Positions 51,701-59,471 of a stretch of DNA of 64,000 nt are shown here, piece after piece. This stretch comes from Actinomycetes bacterium. Its GTDB lineage: Bacteria; Actinomycetota; Thermoleophilia; Solirubrobacterales; JACPNS01. Location of the stretch: contig JAEYBE010000048.1 in assembly GCA_023404495.1 (NCBI GenBank), forward strand, positions 62,001-126,000. The letters are read 5' to 3'. The notes under the pieces are model-generated. The model had not been told where the DNA came from. It was given only the letters and a program-made list of their open reading frames with translations, and did no database searches. Each line of letters starts with the position of its first letter. The first letter of the stretch is position 1. The position numbers and the translations under genes are program-made.

Positions 51701-52409
51701 CAATGAGATCTTCGTCGTCGACCCCGAGGACCGCGAGAAGCCGCTCGCCGAGGCGCGCGTTATCGAGAAGCTCGTTGCGCCACGCCAGCCCAAGCACGAC
51801 CGCATTTGCCTTGCCGACTTCTACAAGCCCAAGGAGTGGGTCGAAGAGCACGGCCAGTACGACGTCGTCGCGATCCAGGCGGTGACCGTCGGCGATGAGG
51901 TCACCGAACTGATGGCCAAGCTCGAAGCGGACGGCGAGTTCGCCGAGCAGCTCTTCGTGCACGGACTCGGAGTACAGACCGCCGAGGGCCTCTCGGAATG
52001 GCTGCACGCGAAGGTCCGCGAGGATCTCGGAGCCGAGCCGGCCCAGGGCCGCCGCTACTCATGGGGTTACCCGGCCGTGCCCGAGCAGTCCGAGCACGAG
52101 AAGGTGTTCCGCCTGCTGGCAGCCGAAGAGATCGGGATGCGTCTCTCCGGCGGGTTTGCCGTCGAGCCCGAGCAGAGCACTGTCGCGGTCGTTGCCTACC
52201 ACCCGCAGGCCGTCTACTACGGCACGCGCAGCGGCTTCCTGCCCGCTCCGGGCGTGAAGATGCCCGACCAGCTGATCAAGGGCACCGAGCGCGACCCCGC
52301 CGTACGCGCCGAACTGCTCGACGACCCGCGCGACGGGGCGGTCGAGGGTGAGGTTGACGGCAAGGAGCTGCCCGACCCGGTTGCCGCTAACCTCGCCGCC
52401 AATGGGTAA
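48762..52409 (+). CDS. metH: Cobalamin-dependent methionine synthase MetH
   Basis: 1215 residues with the full module order. Homocysteine domain 1-320: FDGGMGATLE, zinc ligands GLNCSTGPE and Cys296/Cys297 in VGGCCGTTPEH. Methyltetrahydrofolate domain ~340-620: PTIVGERVNSQGS, VLDLCV, INSINLEAG. B12 domain ~650-880: cap, then DVHDIGKS with His735 as lower cobalt ligand. SAM activation domain ~900-1180: HLDTHVLYKLHW, RYSWGYPAVPEQSEH and the HPQAVYYG end. It makes methionine from homocysteine. No cobalamin or SAM riboswitch fits in the 40-base upstream gap. Confidence 0.97.
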   Translation: MRDYLKTVSERVVIFDGGMGATLEAFDLSLEDDYKLPGRAHEALILNRPDVIEGVHASMLEAGAMVVETDTFQASRLKLSEWQFDDGTTLAEHTHEINVKAAQIARKAAGEDRFVAGSIGPTGMLPASMEPGLCEISFGELAETFREQTIGLLEGGIDLVIIETAQDILEVKAAIFGARQAMKEQGRQVPIQISVSLLPNGGKMLLGTDINAVLTTLEALKVDVIGLNCSTGPEDMRDAIRFLGENSPMPVHCIPNAGLPIQGPDGETIFPEQPEPLAAALGEFVEQYGVSVVGGCCGTTPEHIKAIAERCAELPVRSRPRPRAPHVSSMIAATPLVQEPTPTIVGERVNSQGSRAAKELLLADDYDGLVEVAENQVNFGAHVLDLCVALTERPDDEGDQMQEVARRVSLTQPAPLQIDSTEPDVIKQALEQTPGRAIINSINLEAGRDKLDTVVPLAIDHGAAVIALTIDEIGMAKTAERKVEIAKRIHEMACGEHGLDEEILIFDLLTFTLTTGDEEWKTSAIETIEGIKALKAALPDVKTSLGVSNVSFGVSPGARAVLNSVFLHHCVEAGLDLAMVNPVHITPYGEISEEERQLADDLVFNRSDEALQKFIEHFEGKGEEDLAEAADPTEGMEPEEALHFHILRRKKEGVEDWIDKSVEKIGAVPTLNDVLLPAMKEVGDKFGAGELILPFVLQSAEVMKKAVARLENYLDRIEGYTKGVVVLATVFGDVHDIGKSLVKTILTNNGYTVVDLGKQVPVGDIVDAAKENDATAIGLSALLVSTSKQMPLAVQELHRQGLKFPVLLGGAAINRKFGYRASYVNGKEDDTIYEPGVFYCKDAFEGLAVMDQLVEEDQREALVRQVAEAAADARNEVEKVDDGPPTTDDSVRSAVDTSTPIPEPPFWGQREIEVPLDEVYNHLDTHVLYKLHWGGRGMDNNEYLKLLREDFQPRLERMWKEQTYLHPKAKLGYFPCYSVGNEIFVVDPEDREKPLAEARVIEKLVAPRQPKHDRICLADFYKPKEWVEEHGQYDVVAIQAVTVGDEVTELMAKLEADGEFAEQLFVHGLGVQTAEGLSEWLHAKVREDLGAEPAQGRRYSWGYPAVPEQSEHEKVFRLLAAEEIGMRLSGGFAVEPEQSTVAVVAYHPQAVYYGTRSGFLPAPGVKMPDQLIKGTERDPAVRAELLDDPRDGAVEGEVDGKELPDPVAANLAANG

Positions 52410-52692
52410 ACGCAGCCGTCAGCGCGATTCCGAGCCTGTCGACCCCACGGTCGAAGAGCGGATCGCCACCGCAGAGAAGGAATACCGCAGCCTCAAGCGC
52501 ACGATGACCGTCGGCGCGGTTGCAGTCGCCTTGCTGATTGTTGGACTGATCCTCCAGCAGCCCGGCGGCTGGCTCGCCGCGGTGGTCGTCCTCGGGTCGC
52601 TCGAGGGCGTTTCGTACTTCTTTTTGCGCAAATCATTGGAGCGACGCAGGGCAGAACGCCTTGCTCGCATCCGATCCGGCGAAGCGGCCTAG
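52402..52692 (+). CDS. Small two-helix membrane protein of unknown function
   Basis: 96 residues from ATG 52402, overlapping the metH stop by eight bases. A charged N-terminus (MGKRSRQRDSEPVDP) and a short helix (EERIATAEKEYRSLKR) precede two TM segments (TVGAVAVALLIVGLILQQ and WLAAVVVLGSLEGVSYFFL), followed by an Arg-rich tail. No family recognised. The overlap suggests co-expression with metH, but no functional link is evident. Confidence 0.65.
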   Translation: MGKRSRQRDSEPVDPTVEERIATAEKEYRSLKRTMTVGAVAVALLIVGLILQQPGGWLAAVVVLGSLEGVSYFFLRKSLERRRAERLARIRSGEAA

Positions 52693-52893
52693 AACCGCAT
52701 TCCCAAGCGCCTTCCGGCGCACGGTTTCGCCGTTGTCCAACCGTGGCAGGTGGATTTTCGCCATCGGTATAACGATCGATCGCCCTCGCGAACGTAGTTT
52801 GCTCCCGTATTCACGAAACCCGCGTTCCGGCACGGCCGCACCAGCCTGAAGTACCCCGGAAACCGCGTTGATTGAAAGGGGCATTCCGCTCAA

Positions 52894-54366
52894 ATGAAAC
52901 GTAAGTCATTCATCCTCATGGCGGCCGTCGCCGCATTGGGAGCGCTGTTGCTTCCATCGTCGGCGCTCGCTGCGGAACCTGCCGCTGACGCGGTGGTCCA
53001 ATACAACTTGAACTCGCTCTGGCTGCTGATCGCCGCGGTGCTGGTGCTCTTCATGCAGGCGGGATTCGCGTTCCTCGAGATCGGCTTCTCGCGCGGTAAG
53101 AACGTCGGAACCGTGGTGGCGAAGATCCTCACGAACATGGCCGTCGCTGGTCTGTTCTACTGGATCATCGGCTACTCGCTGTCGTTCTCCAACGGCACCG
53201 CCGAAACCGCGCCAGGCTTCTCTGGCAACTTCGACAACCTGTTCCTCTCGAACATCGGCGTAGGCGGCATGCAGACCGCCAGCGACGAGTCGGTCTACAG
53301 CGAGTGGTCGTTCTGGATCTTCCAGTACGCGTTCCTCGCCGTCTCGTTGGCAATCGTCTGGGGCACGACGCTTGAGCGCATCAAGTTCAGCACGTACATC
53401 ATCTACGGCGCCATCTTCTCGGCGGTGATCTATCCGATCGTCGCGCACTGGAGCTGGGGCGGCGGCTGGCTTGCCCAGGAGGGCGTCCAGGACTTCGCCG
53501 GTTCAGGCGTCGTCCACCTCTGCGGTGCGACCGCGGGACTTGCGGCCACGATCGTGCTCGGAGCCAGGAAGGGCAAGTACGTCGACGGTAAGGCGCAGGC
53601 CATCCCCGGTCACAGCATGCCGTGGTTTGGTCTTGCCTGCATCATCCTGCTCGTTGGTTGGTTCGGATTCAACCCGGGCTCTGAGCTTGCGGCCGACAAC
53701 CGTGTCCCAGAGATCGCAGTCGTCACGCTCGCCGGCGGTCTGTTCGGTGTGATCGGCGCGTTCATCACTTCGCTGCTCGTCCAGAAGACGATCGACATCG
53801 GCATGGTCGGCAACGGTCTGATCGCCGGTCTCGTCGCCATCACCGCGCCCTCGGGCTACGTGATCGTCTGGCCGGCCGTCGTGATCGGCCTCGTCGCCGG
53901 CGTGATCGTCGTGCTGGGCGTCGTGATGTTCGAGAAGCTCAAGATCGACGACCCGGTCGGCGCGCTAAGCGCTCACGGCCTCGCCGGTATCTGGGGCGTG
54001 CTCGCCTGCGGACTCTTCACCTTCCCGGAGTTCGTGCTCGACGGTCAGAGCGAGGGTCTCTTCTACGGCGGCGGATTCGGCCAGCTGTGGACGCAGTTCC
54101 TCGCCACGGTCGCAACGTTCGCGTTCGTCTTCGTGCTCAGCTTGATCATCTTCTACGTGATCAAGGCCACGATCGGAATGCGCGTCAGCGAGGCAGAGGA
54201 AGACGCCGGACTGGACATCTCCGAGCACGGCATGTACGGCTACCCCGAGCAGTTCATCCCTGCCTCCGAGCTGGTCGGCAGCGGTATGCCCGGCACCCCG
54301 TCGCATGCATCAAGCGTCCTGTCAAAACCATCACCGCCCGCCGAGCCGGCCGGCGCCCAGGCCTAG
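52894..54366 (+). CDS. amt: Ammonium transporter Amt
   Basis: 490 residues. An N-terminal signal sequence (LMAAVAALGALLLPSSALA) is followed by the eleven-helix Amt core: FMQAGFAFLEIGFSRGKNVGT, FAGSGVVHLCGATAGLAAT (first pore His), HSMPWFGLACIILLVGWFGFNPGS, and GALSAHGLAGIWGVLACGLF (second pore His). It conducts ammonium into the cell. glnB starts 20 bases after its stop, the classic amtB-glnK arrangement in which PII plugs the channel. The 201-base upstream gap has a small GCGCC/GGCGC hairpin (52707-52720) and a TATAAC (52768-52773) but no promoter I trust. Confidence 0.96.
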   Translation: MKRKSFILMAAVAALGALLLPSSALAAEPAADAVVQYNLNSLWLLIAAVLVLFMQAGFAFLEIGFSRGKNVGTVVAKILTNMAVAGLFYWIIGYSLSFSNGTAETAPGFSGNFDNLFLSNIGVGGMQTASDESVYSEWSFWIFQYAFLAVSLAIVWGTTLERIKFSTYIIYGAIFSAVIYPIVAHWSWGGGWLAQEGVQDFAGSGVVHLCGATAGLAATIVLGARKGKYVDGKAQAIPGHSMPWFGLACIILLVGWFGFNPGSELAADNRVPEIAVVTLAGGLFGVIGAFITSLLVQKTIDIGMVGNGLIAGLVAITAPSGYVIVWPAVVIGLVAGVIVVLGVVMFEKLKIDDPVGALSAHGLAGIWGVLACGLFTFPEFVLDGQSEGLFYGGGFGQLWTQFLATVATFAFVFVLSLIIFYVIKATIGMRVSEAEEDAGLDISEHGMYGYPEQFIPASELVGSGMPGTPSHASSVLSKPSPPAEPAGAQA

Positions 54367-54385
54367 AAAGGAGCATCGATCAACG

Positions 54386-54760
54386 ATGAAAAAGATCGAG
54401 GCATACATCAGGCACGAAGCGTTCGAGTCGATCCGCAAGGAACTGCTCGACGCCGGAATCCCGAGCTTGACGATTGTTGACGTCAAAGGTTCGGGCCGCC
54501 AGAAGGGCATCACAGAGTCCTACCGAGGTTCGGAGCTGGTGATCCACCTGCGCCCGAAGCTCAAGATCGAATGCGGAGTCGACGACTCCGAAGTCGAGAC
54601 GGTCACAGAGGTGATCCTCAAGCACGCACGCACCGGCGAGGTCGGAGACGGAAAGATCTTCGTCTTCAACATTGAGGATGCCATCCGCATTCGCACCGGT
54701 GAGCGCGGAGCGACCGTGTTGCAGTCCCACGAGGCTGAAGAGATTCCCTCCGGGGTTTAG
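54386..54760 (+). CDS. glnB: Nitrogen regulatory protein P-II with altered T-loop
   Basis: 124 residues from ATG 54386. PII trimers sense ATP/ADP and 2-oxoglutarate and control Amt and other targets. MKKIEAYIRHEAFESIRKEL, GRQKGITESYRG (Lys40 and the B-turn) and the C-terminal GKIFVFNIEDAIRIRTGERG are typical. In the T-loop the usual Tyr51 (RGAEY), the site of uridylylation or adenylylation, is Leu: the sequence is RGSEL. Ser49 is present, as in cyanobacterial PII, where it is phosphorylated. Coupling to amt upstream indicates a GlnK-like role; modification by GlnD at Tyr51 is excluded. Confidence 0.95.
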   Translation: MKKIEAYIRHEAFESIRKELLDAGIPSLTIVDVKGSGRQKGITESYRGSELVIHLRPKLKIECGVDDSEVETVTEVILKHARTGEVGDGKIFVFNIEDAIRIRTGERGATVLQSHEAEEIPSGV

Positions 54761-54787
54761 AACCCCACTCCTGGATGGATGGTGGGT

Positions 54788-54826
54788 GAACGCCCCGGGC
54801 CGCAAGGTCCGGGGCGTTCGCTTTTC
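54788..54826 (+). terminator. Terminator after amt-glnB
   Basis: GAACGCCCCGG (54788-54798) pairs with CCGGGGCGTTC (54809-54819) across a ten-base loop and is followed by GCTTTTC. It lies 28 bases beyond the glnB stop. Confidence 0.85.
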
Positions 54827-54890
54827 GTAGCTAAAGAATTGCGGTGGTTCGCCGATCCAACCACTGGATTTGGCCGTGGATGCCCTCGCT

Positions 54891-54937
54891 ATATTCGAGC
54901 GCAGCGGCTACTGCCGCGTATCGATGAACGATTCATC
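54891..54937 (+). promoter_or_regulatory. Candidate korAB control region
   Basis: TATATT at 54891-54896 is a possible -10, without a good -35. A 15-base inverted repeat GATGAA-cga-TTCATC lies at 54923-54937, about 30 bases before the korA start. It would fall just downstream of transcription initiation and could be an operator. Confidence 0.3.
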
Positions 54938-54967
54938 ACAAAACCCCTTCTGCTGAGGTAGCGACAC

Positions 54968-56716
54968 ATGGCGCTGCCAGACATCACGCTTCAACTAGCC
55001 GGCGAGTCCGGTGAAGGCGTCATTTCCGGCGGAGACATCCTCACCACCGGTGCAGCGCGAGCGGGCTACTGGGGTCTGACCTTCCGCACCTACCCCGCGG
55101 AGATCAAGGGCGGACCCTGCATGTTCCAAGTGCGGATCGGCGCCGAGCGCATCAAGTCGATCGGCAACCAGACCGACCTTCTCGTCTGCTTCAACCAAGA
55201 GGGCTTCGACCTCCAGCACGAGACGGTCGGCGCGGAGGGAATCGTGATCGCCGACGCAGAGTCGTGCAAGGTCAGTGATGAGTTCGCCGGGCGCTCCTTT
55301 GAAGTTGCGTTCAGCCAGATCGCCGAGGAAGCCGGCGGATCTCGCCGCGGCAAGAACATGGTGATCGTCGGCATGGTCTGCGGTCTGCTCGACATCGACC
55401 CGTCGCAGATCGAGGCATTGATTCTCAAGCGCTACGCGCACAAAGGCGACGTCGGCGAGGCGAACATCAACTCTCTGCGCGCGGGCGAGGCGCACGCACG
55501 CGAAAACCTTCCCGACGTCTGCAATGTGATCAAGCCGGGGGAGCCCGAGCGCGATCGCATTCTGCTCTCGGGCAACCAGGCGATCGTCGCCGGCGCGCTG
55601 CACGCGGGCTTGAAGTACTACGCCGGCTATCCGATCACGCCGGCGTCCGACATTCTCGAATCGCTCGCCGCTCGCCTCCCGCGTATGGACGGCGTCGTGA
55701 TCCAGACTGAGGATGAGATCGCCGCGCTGGCCTCTGTGCTCGGTGCCAGTTTCACAGGGGCGAAGGCGATGACCGCAACTTCCGGACCCGGCCTCTCGCT
55801 GATGGCGGAGCTGATCGGACTTGCCGGCACCGCCGAGATCCCGGCCGTGATCATCGACGCCCAGCGCGCCGGGCCGTCAACCGGTATGCCGACCAAGACC
55901 GAGCAGAGCGACCTAAACCAAGCTGTTTATGGCTCACACGGCGAAGCACCGCGAGTGGTGATCGCGCCGACGACGGTCGACGATTGCCTTGACTGCACGG
56001 TCGAAGCCTTCAATGCGGCCGAGACCTACCAGGTGCCGGTGATCCTGCTTTCGGACCAGTCGCTCTCCCACCGGCTTGAGACCGTCGACCGCCCGGACCT
56101 CTCGCAGATTCCGGTTGAGGATCGAGTGCGGCCGGCCGACCCGCACTCTGTATTTGACGATTCCGACCAGCGTTACCGGCGCTACGCGCTCACAGAGAGC
56201 GGCGTCTCGCCGATGTCGATCCCCGGCACCCCAGGCGCGTACGTCTCGACCGGTATCGAGCACGACGAGCTCGGCCACCCCGGCTACACCGCCGAGCTGC
56301 ACGAGGCGATGCAGGGCAAGCGCTTCACGAAGCTGCAGCCGCTGGCAGAGTCGAGCCGCGTCACGACCACCGGGCCCGAGCAGGCCAAGGTTGGCATCCT
56401 CGGGTGGGGTTCGACCGAGGGCGCCGCGATCGAGGCGGCGGAGATGCTCGCCGAGCGCGGAATCAGCGCCGGCACGTTCTATCCGCGCGTGCTCTGCCCG
56501 CTGCCGGTCGCACGCATCAAGGAATGGGCCGAGGGGATGGACGCGATCGTCGTGCCCGAGGTCAATTACTCCGGCCAATTTGCGCGGATGGTTCGCGCCG
56601 ACTGCGGCATCGAAGTGATCTCCCAGACCCAGATCACCGGACGGCCATTCACGGCGGCGATGATCGCCGACTTCATCGAGCAAGAGATTCCCGCCGCGGC
56701 AGGAGCCGCTGCGTAA
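54968..56716 (+). CDS. korA: 2-oxoglutarate (2-oxoacid):ferredoxin oxidoreductase, alpha subunit
   Basis: 582 residues: a fused gamma-alpha chain as in actinobacterial and mycobacterial KorA. Residues 1-190 are the gamma domain (LQLAGESGEGVISGGDIL, RTYPAEIKGGPCMFQVR). The alpha domain starts at LSGNQAIVAGALHAGLKYYAGYPITPASDI and includes TEDEIAALASVLGAS, TATSGPGLSLMAE and QRAGPSTGMPTKTEQSDL. With KorB it oxidatively decarboxylates 2-oxoglutarate to succinyl-CoA and reduces ferredoxin. korB starts 11 bases after the stop. No Fe-S ferredoxin-domain subunit is attached. Confidence 0.94.
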   Translation: MALPDITLQLAGESGEGVISGGDILTTGAARAGYWGLTFRTYPAEIKGGPCMFQVRIGAERIKSIGNQTDLLVCFNQEGFDLQHETVGAEGIVIADAESCKVSDEFAGRSFEVAFSQIAEEAGGSRRGKNMVIVGMVCGLLDIDPSQIEALILKRYAHKGDVGEANINSLRAGEAHARENLPDVCNVIKPGEPERDRILLSGNQAIVAGALHAGLKYYAGYPITPASDILESLAARLPRMDGVVIQTEDEIAALASVLGASFTGAKAMTATSGPGLSLMAELIGLAGTAEIPAVIIDAQRAGPSTGMPTKTEQSDLNQAVYGSHGEAPRVVIAPTTVDDCLDCTVEAFNAAETYQVPVILLSDQSLSHRLETVDRPDLSQIPVEDRVRPADPHSVFDDSDQRYRRYALTESGVSPMSIPGTPGAYVSTGIEHDELGHPGYTAELHEAMQGKRFTKLQPLAESSRVTTTGPEQAKVGILGWGSTEGAAIEAAEMLAERGISAGTFYPRVLCPLPVARIKEWAEGMDAIVVPEVNYSGQFARMVRADCGIEVISQTQITGRPFTAAMIADFIEQEIPAAAGAAA

Positions 56717-56727
56717 AGGAGCTGGCG

Positions 56728-57579
56728 ATGCCACGCGACGCAAAAGACTTCAAGTCCGACCTCAAACCGATCTGGTGCCCGGGCTGCGGCGACTTCGGTG
56801 TGCTCGCGGCGGCCTACCGCGCATTCGCCGAACTTGATCTTGATCCAGACAAGACGGTGGTGGTGTCGGGCATCGGTTGCTCGAGCCGATTCCCGGGCTT
56901 CGTGACGACATACGGATTCCACGGCGTGCATGGCCGTGCTCTGCCCACGGCGATGGGCGTCAAGATGGCCAACCCCGAGCTTGAAGTGGTCGCAGTCGGA
57001 GGCGACGGCGACGGATTCGCGATCGGCGGTGGACACTTTCCGCACGCTGCCCGCCGCAACGTCGACATCACCTACATCGTGATGGACAATGAGATCTACG
57101 GCCTCACGAAGGGTCAGGTATCGCCTACCTCACTGCACGCGCAGAAGTCACCCTCCTCGCCGTACGGAAACGTCGAGCAGCCGCTCAACACGATGGCCAC
57201 GGCAATCGCCGCAGACGCCTCGTTCGTTGCGCGCGGCGCTTCGTTCCGCGCGAAGGAGCTGACTGAGCTGGTGCTGGCCGGCATCCGCAATCCAGGCTTC
57301 TCATTCATCAACGCTTACTCGCCCTGCACCTCGTTCAACAACACGACGCAGATCTGGAAGGACGAGGTCACTCAACTCGACGAGAACCACGACCCGACCG
57401 ATCGCGCCGCTGCGTTCGCGCAGGCACTCGACGATCCGATGGCACTCGGGATCTTCTACAAGCACGAGAAGCCGACGATGGCTGGACAGCTTCAGGCGCT
57501 GAAAGACGCGTCCGAGCCGACCACGCCGGACGAGTTGCTCGACTCCTACGCGCTCGACGTCAAGCTCGCCTCAGCCTGA
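56728..57579 (+). CDS. korB: 2-oxoglutarate (2-oxoacid):ferredoxin oxidoreductase, beta subunit
   Basis: 283 residues from ATG 56728, preceded by AAAGGAG. The TPP and [4Fe-4S] site is visible: PIWCPGCGDFGVL (Cys17, Cys20), GIGCSSRFPG, the magnesium/TPP motif GGDGDGFAIGGGH, MDNEIYGLTKGQ and the late YSPCTSFNN cysteine. The longer N-terminal region and LTKGQVSPTS are typical of KorB rather than PorB. Reduced ferredoxin from this complex could be reoxidised by the FprA reductase at 37.1 kb. It is convergent with the secreted protein gene ten bases away. Confidence 0.94.
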   Translation: MPRDAKDFKSDLKPIWCPGCGDFGVLAAAYRAFAELDLDPDKTVVVSGIGCSSRFPGFVTTYGFHGVHGRALPTAMGVKMANPELEVVAVGGDGDGFAIGGGHFPHAARRNVDITYIVMDNEIYGLTKGQVSPTSLHAQKSPSSPYGNVEQPLNTMATAIAADASFVARGASFRAKELTELVLAGIRNPGFSFINAYSPCTSFNNTTQIWKDEVTQLDENHDPTDRAAAFAQALDDPMALGIFYKHEKPTMAGQLQALKDASEPTTPDELLDSYALDVKLASA

Positions 57580-57589
57580 CGCGCGCTGC

Positions 57590-58624
57590 TCAGCGCAGTG
57601 TGACTTTCGCCGAGCGGGTGACGATCGACTGATCGATCGTGCTGGTGAGCGTGACTCGCGCCTTCACACCCCGCCTGGCCGCCTTGCGTCCGGCCGCGCT
57701 GGCCTTGATGCTGAGTCTGCCTCCGCGGGATGTCCCCTTGGCCAGGGTCTTGGATCCCTTCTTGGCGACGATCGAAATTCGACAGGAACCCGGGCAGCTC
57801 GCTGTGCCGATCGACCAGACGCCGCGCTTGGCGCGCAGCGTGCCCTTCTTGATGTTGTAGCCGGGGCGCCATCCGCCGCGCGGCGCGCGGCTGAACTTCG
57901 TGTCCTTGCCGAGCACAGTGCTCGAGCCGACCTGGAAGTACCCGCAGGCGCGCCAGAAGCCGACTGCCACCGAGGCCTGGCCGTGGAGCAGGAAGTCGTA
58001 CCCGCTCGGCGGGCCGAAATTGATCGCGCCGGGTCCGCCCGGGAATGTCGCCGGGCAACCCCCGCGTTGCGGGACGAACGAGACGAGGATCGCACTGCGA
58101 GTTTCGCTGTGGCCACTGAACGCGAAGTAGGGGAGCTCTGGCGAGGTCGCCGATGCCACGTCGAACCAGTTGAAGGAGTCAGCGGCGTCGCGGAAGGTGA
58201 CTAGTTGCGAGTACGAGGTGTTTGGACTCTCCTCCCCGCCGGGGGCGACGTCGTAGTACGCGTAGATGCAGAATCGCGACGTGCGCGCGCTTGAGTCGAT
58301 CGCGCTGCTCACGTTGATCTTCGGCAATTCGCCCTGCGATCCGAGGTACGCGGTGAACGTCGACCTGATCGGAACCGTGTTGCCAGTCGCAGTGGGGCAG
58401 CTCTGATCACCATCGATCTGGCGCACCTTGAGCGTCTGCCCACCAGATGGCGCATCGATCGTGCCGCGCAGCGAGACAATGTTGGTCGCGCCAAGCACGA
58501 AGTCGGTCGCCGCGCCGTTGGGCGTACTTGCGAACAGCTCGATCTGCGCGGACGCTGGAGTCGCGCAGCAGAGCGCGCAGAGCACGGCCGCCAGGGGGAT
58601 AAGTGTGAACTTCGTGCGCTTCAT
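57590..58624 (-). CDS. Secreted protein of unknown function
   Basis: 344 residues from ATG 58624. A signal peptide (FTLIPLAAVLCALCCATPASAQ) directs export. The mature N-terminal ~200 residues have several cysteines (QSCPTA, RFCIYAY, GGCPAT, ACGYFQ) suggesting disulfides. The last ~90 residues are a basic, repeat-like domain rich in KGxRxKxGxWS and TLTSTIDQS phrases, resembling small beta-sandwich surface domains common in Thermoleophilia secreted proteins. No enzymatic motif is seen. It is probably co-transcribed with the lipoprotein gene upstream (16 bases). Confidence 0.7.
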   Translation of the reverse strand: MKRTKFTLIPLAAVLCALCCATPASAQIELFASTPNGAATDFVLGATNIVSLRGTIDAPSGGQTLKVRQIDGDQSCPTATGNTVPIRSTFTAYLGSQGELPKINVSSAIDSSARTSRFCIYAYYDVAPGGEESPNTSYSQLVTFRDAADSFNWFDVASATSPELPYFAFSGHSETRSAILVSFVPQRGGCPATFPGGPGAINFGPPSGYDFLLHGQASVAVGFWRACGYFQVGSSTVLGKDTKFSRAPRGGWRPGYNIKKGTLRAKRGVWSIGTASCPGSCRISIVAKKGSKTLAKGTSRGGRLSIKASAAGRKAARRGVKARVTLTSTIDQSIVTRSAKVTLR

Positions 58625-58640
58625 GCGCCCATCGGGGGAT

Positions 58641-59240
58641 TCAGTCCTTGAAAATCTCTTCGTCAAAGACGGGCGTCGGGTTGATCGCGACCGTCCTCGT
58701 CTCGGCTGCATCCGATCCGTCGGCAGCGTTGACGATCTTGTTGTCGCCGAAGAGGTCCGGCGCGAGCCGGTACCCAACCTCGTGCGAGCCGCGCCTGAGC
58801 GGCGTGAGATTCACAGTGTAAGTCGCGGTCTCGTCCGGGTCAAGGGGTCCGAGGTTGTAGCTCGTAGAAAGCGTTGAGTTGTACGGCGTGATGTTCGCGT
58901 AGGCGACTTCCTTGGGCAACCAAATCGGCCGCACGGCCGAGGCGGCGCCCGGTTGATACACGACGGTCTTGAGGCCCGAGATCGTCAGAATCAGCTGCGG
59001 AATCTGGCGCGTATCGTCGTTTCGGACGACGACTGTGAAGTCTTGGGGCTGGCCCAGCGGCTGGTCTTTGGCGAACTTCCAGTCAACCACGGTGACCTTC
59101 CACGTACCGCTCGGTGCGTTTGCCGACTGTGACTTTCCGCCACCGCAGCCGGCGAGGGCGAGCGCCAGGACGCCGAGCAACGCCACTGCGAATACGCGCA
59201 GCGGGCCCGTCGAACGTCGGATGTGCTCAGTTTCCTCCAC
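58641..59240 (-). CDS. Secreted lipoprotein of unknown function
   Basis: 199 residues if the GTG at 59240 is used; longer in-frame starts exist but add sequence without a signal-like character. Lipobox ALAGC follows the hydrophobic VFAVALLGVLALAL. The mature domain (TWKVTVVDWKFAKDQPLGQPQDFTVVVRN and TATYTVNLTPLRRGSHEVGYRLA regions) looks like an all-beta, immunoglobulin-type domain that could bind or scaffold other exported proteins. No homologue with known function recognised. The start codon is the least certain part. Confidence 0.65.
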   Translation of the reverse strand: MEETEHIRRSTGPLRVFAVALLGVLALALAGCGGGKSQSANAPSGTWKVTVVDWKFAKDQPLGQPQDFTVVVRNDDTRQIPQLILTISGLKTVVYQPGAASAVRPIWLPKEVAYANITPYNSTLSTSYNLGPLDPDETATYTVNLTPLRRGSHEVGYRLAPDLFGDNKIVNAADGSDAAETRTVAINPTPVFDEEIFKD

Positions 59241-59339
59241 CGTCGTAAACCGCTCGCACGATACCACCAGGCCTGACGGCAACCCGCTAAAAAGGCGCGC
59301 TGGAGCAGGATTCAACGCAAGCGGAGGAAAACGCCTAGA

Positions 59340-59345
59340 TATGAT
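59340..59345 (+). promoter_or_regulatory. Candidate -10 (TATGAT) of the Mce operon
   Basis: TATGAT in the context CTAGATATGATTC, about 127 bases before the first permease gene, in a 231-base gap (59241-59471) that otherwise shows no gene or repeat. No -35 match at normal spacing. Confidence 0.3.
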
Positions 59346-59471
59346 TCTCCGACGGAACTTGGGGACCGACCCCGTGGTGTTGCATAGGAGCGAACGCACC
59401 GGTGTTCGGGCAACCTGTGGGAGAGCGAAAAGGGAGGCCGCATTGACGGCTGCCGTGGACGGAGCGGTGCT

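Noticed and set aside
52741..52773. Sigma-54 type promoter before amt (TGGCAGG...)
   Set aside because: The required GC at the -12 position with ten-base spacing after GG is absent, and actinobacteria generally lack this sigma factor.
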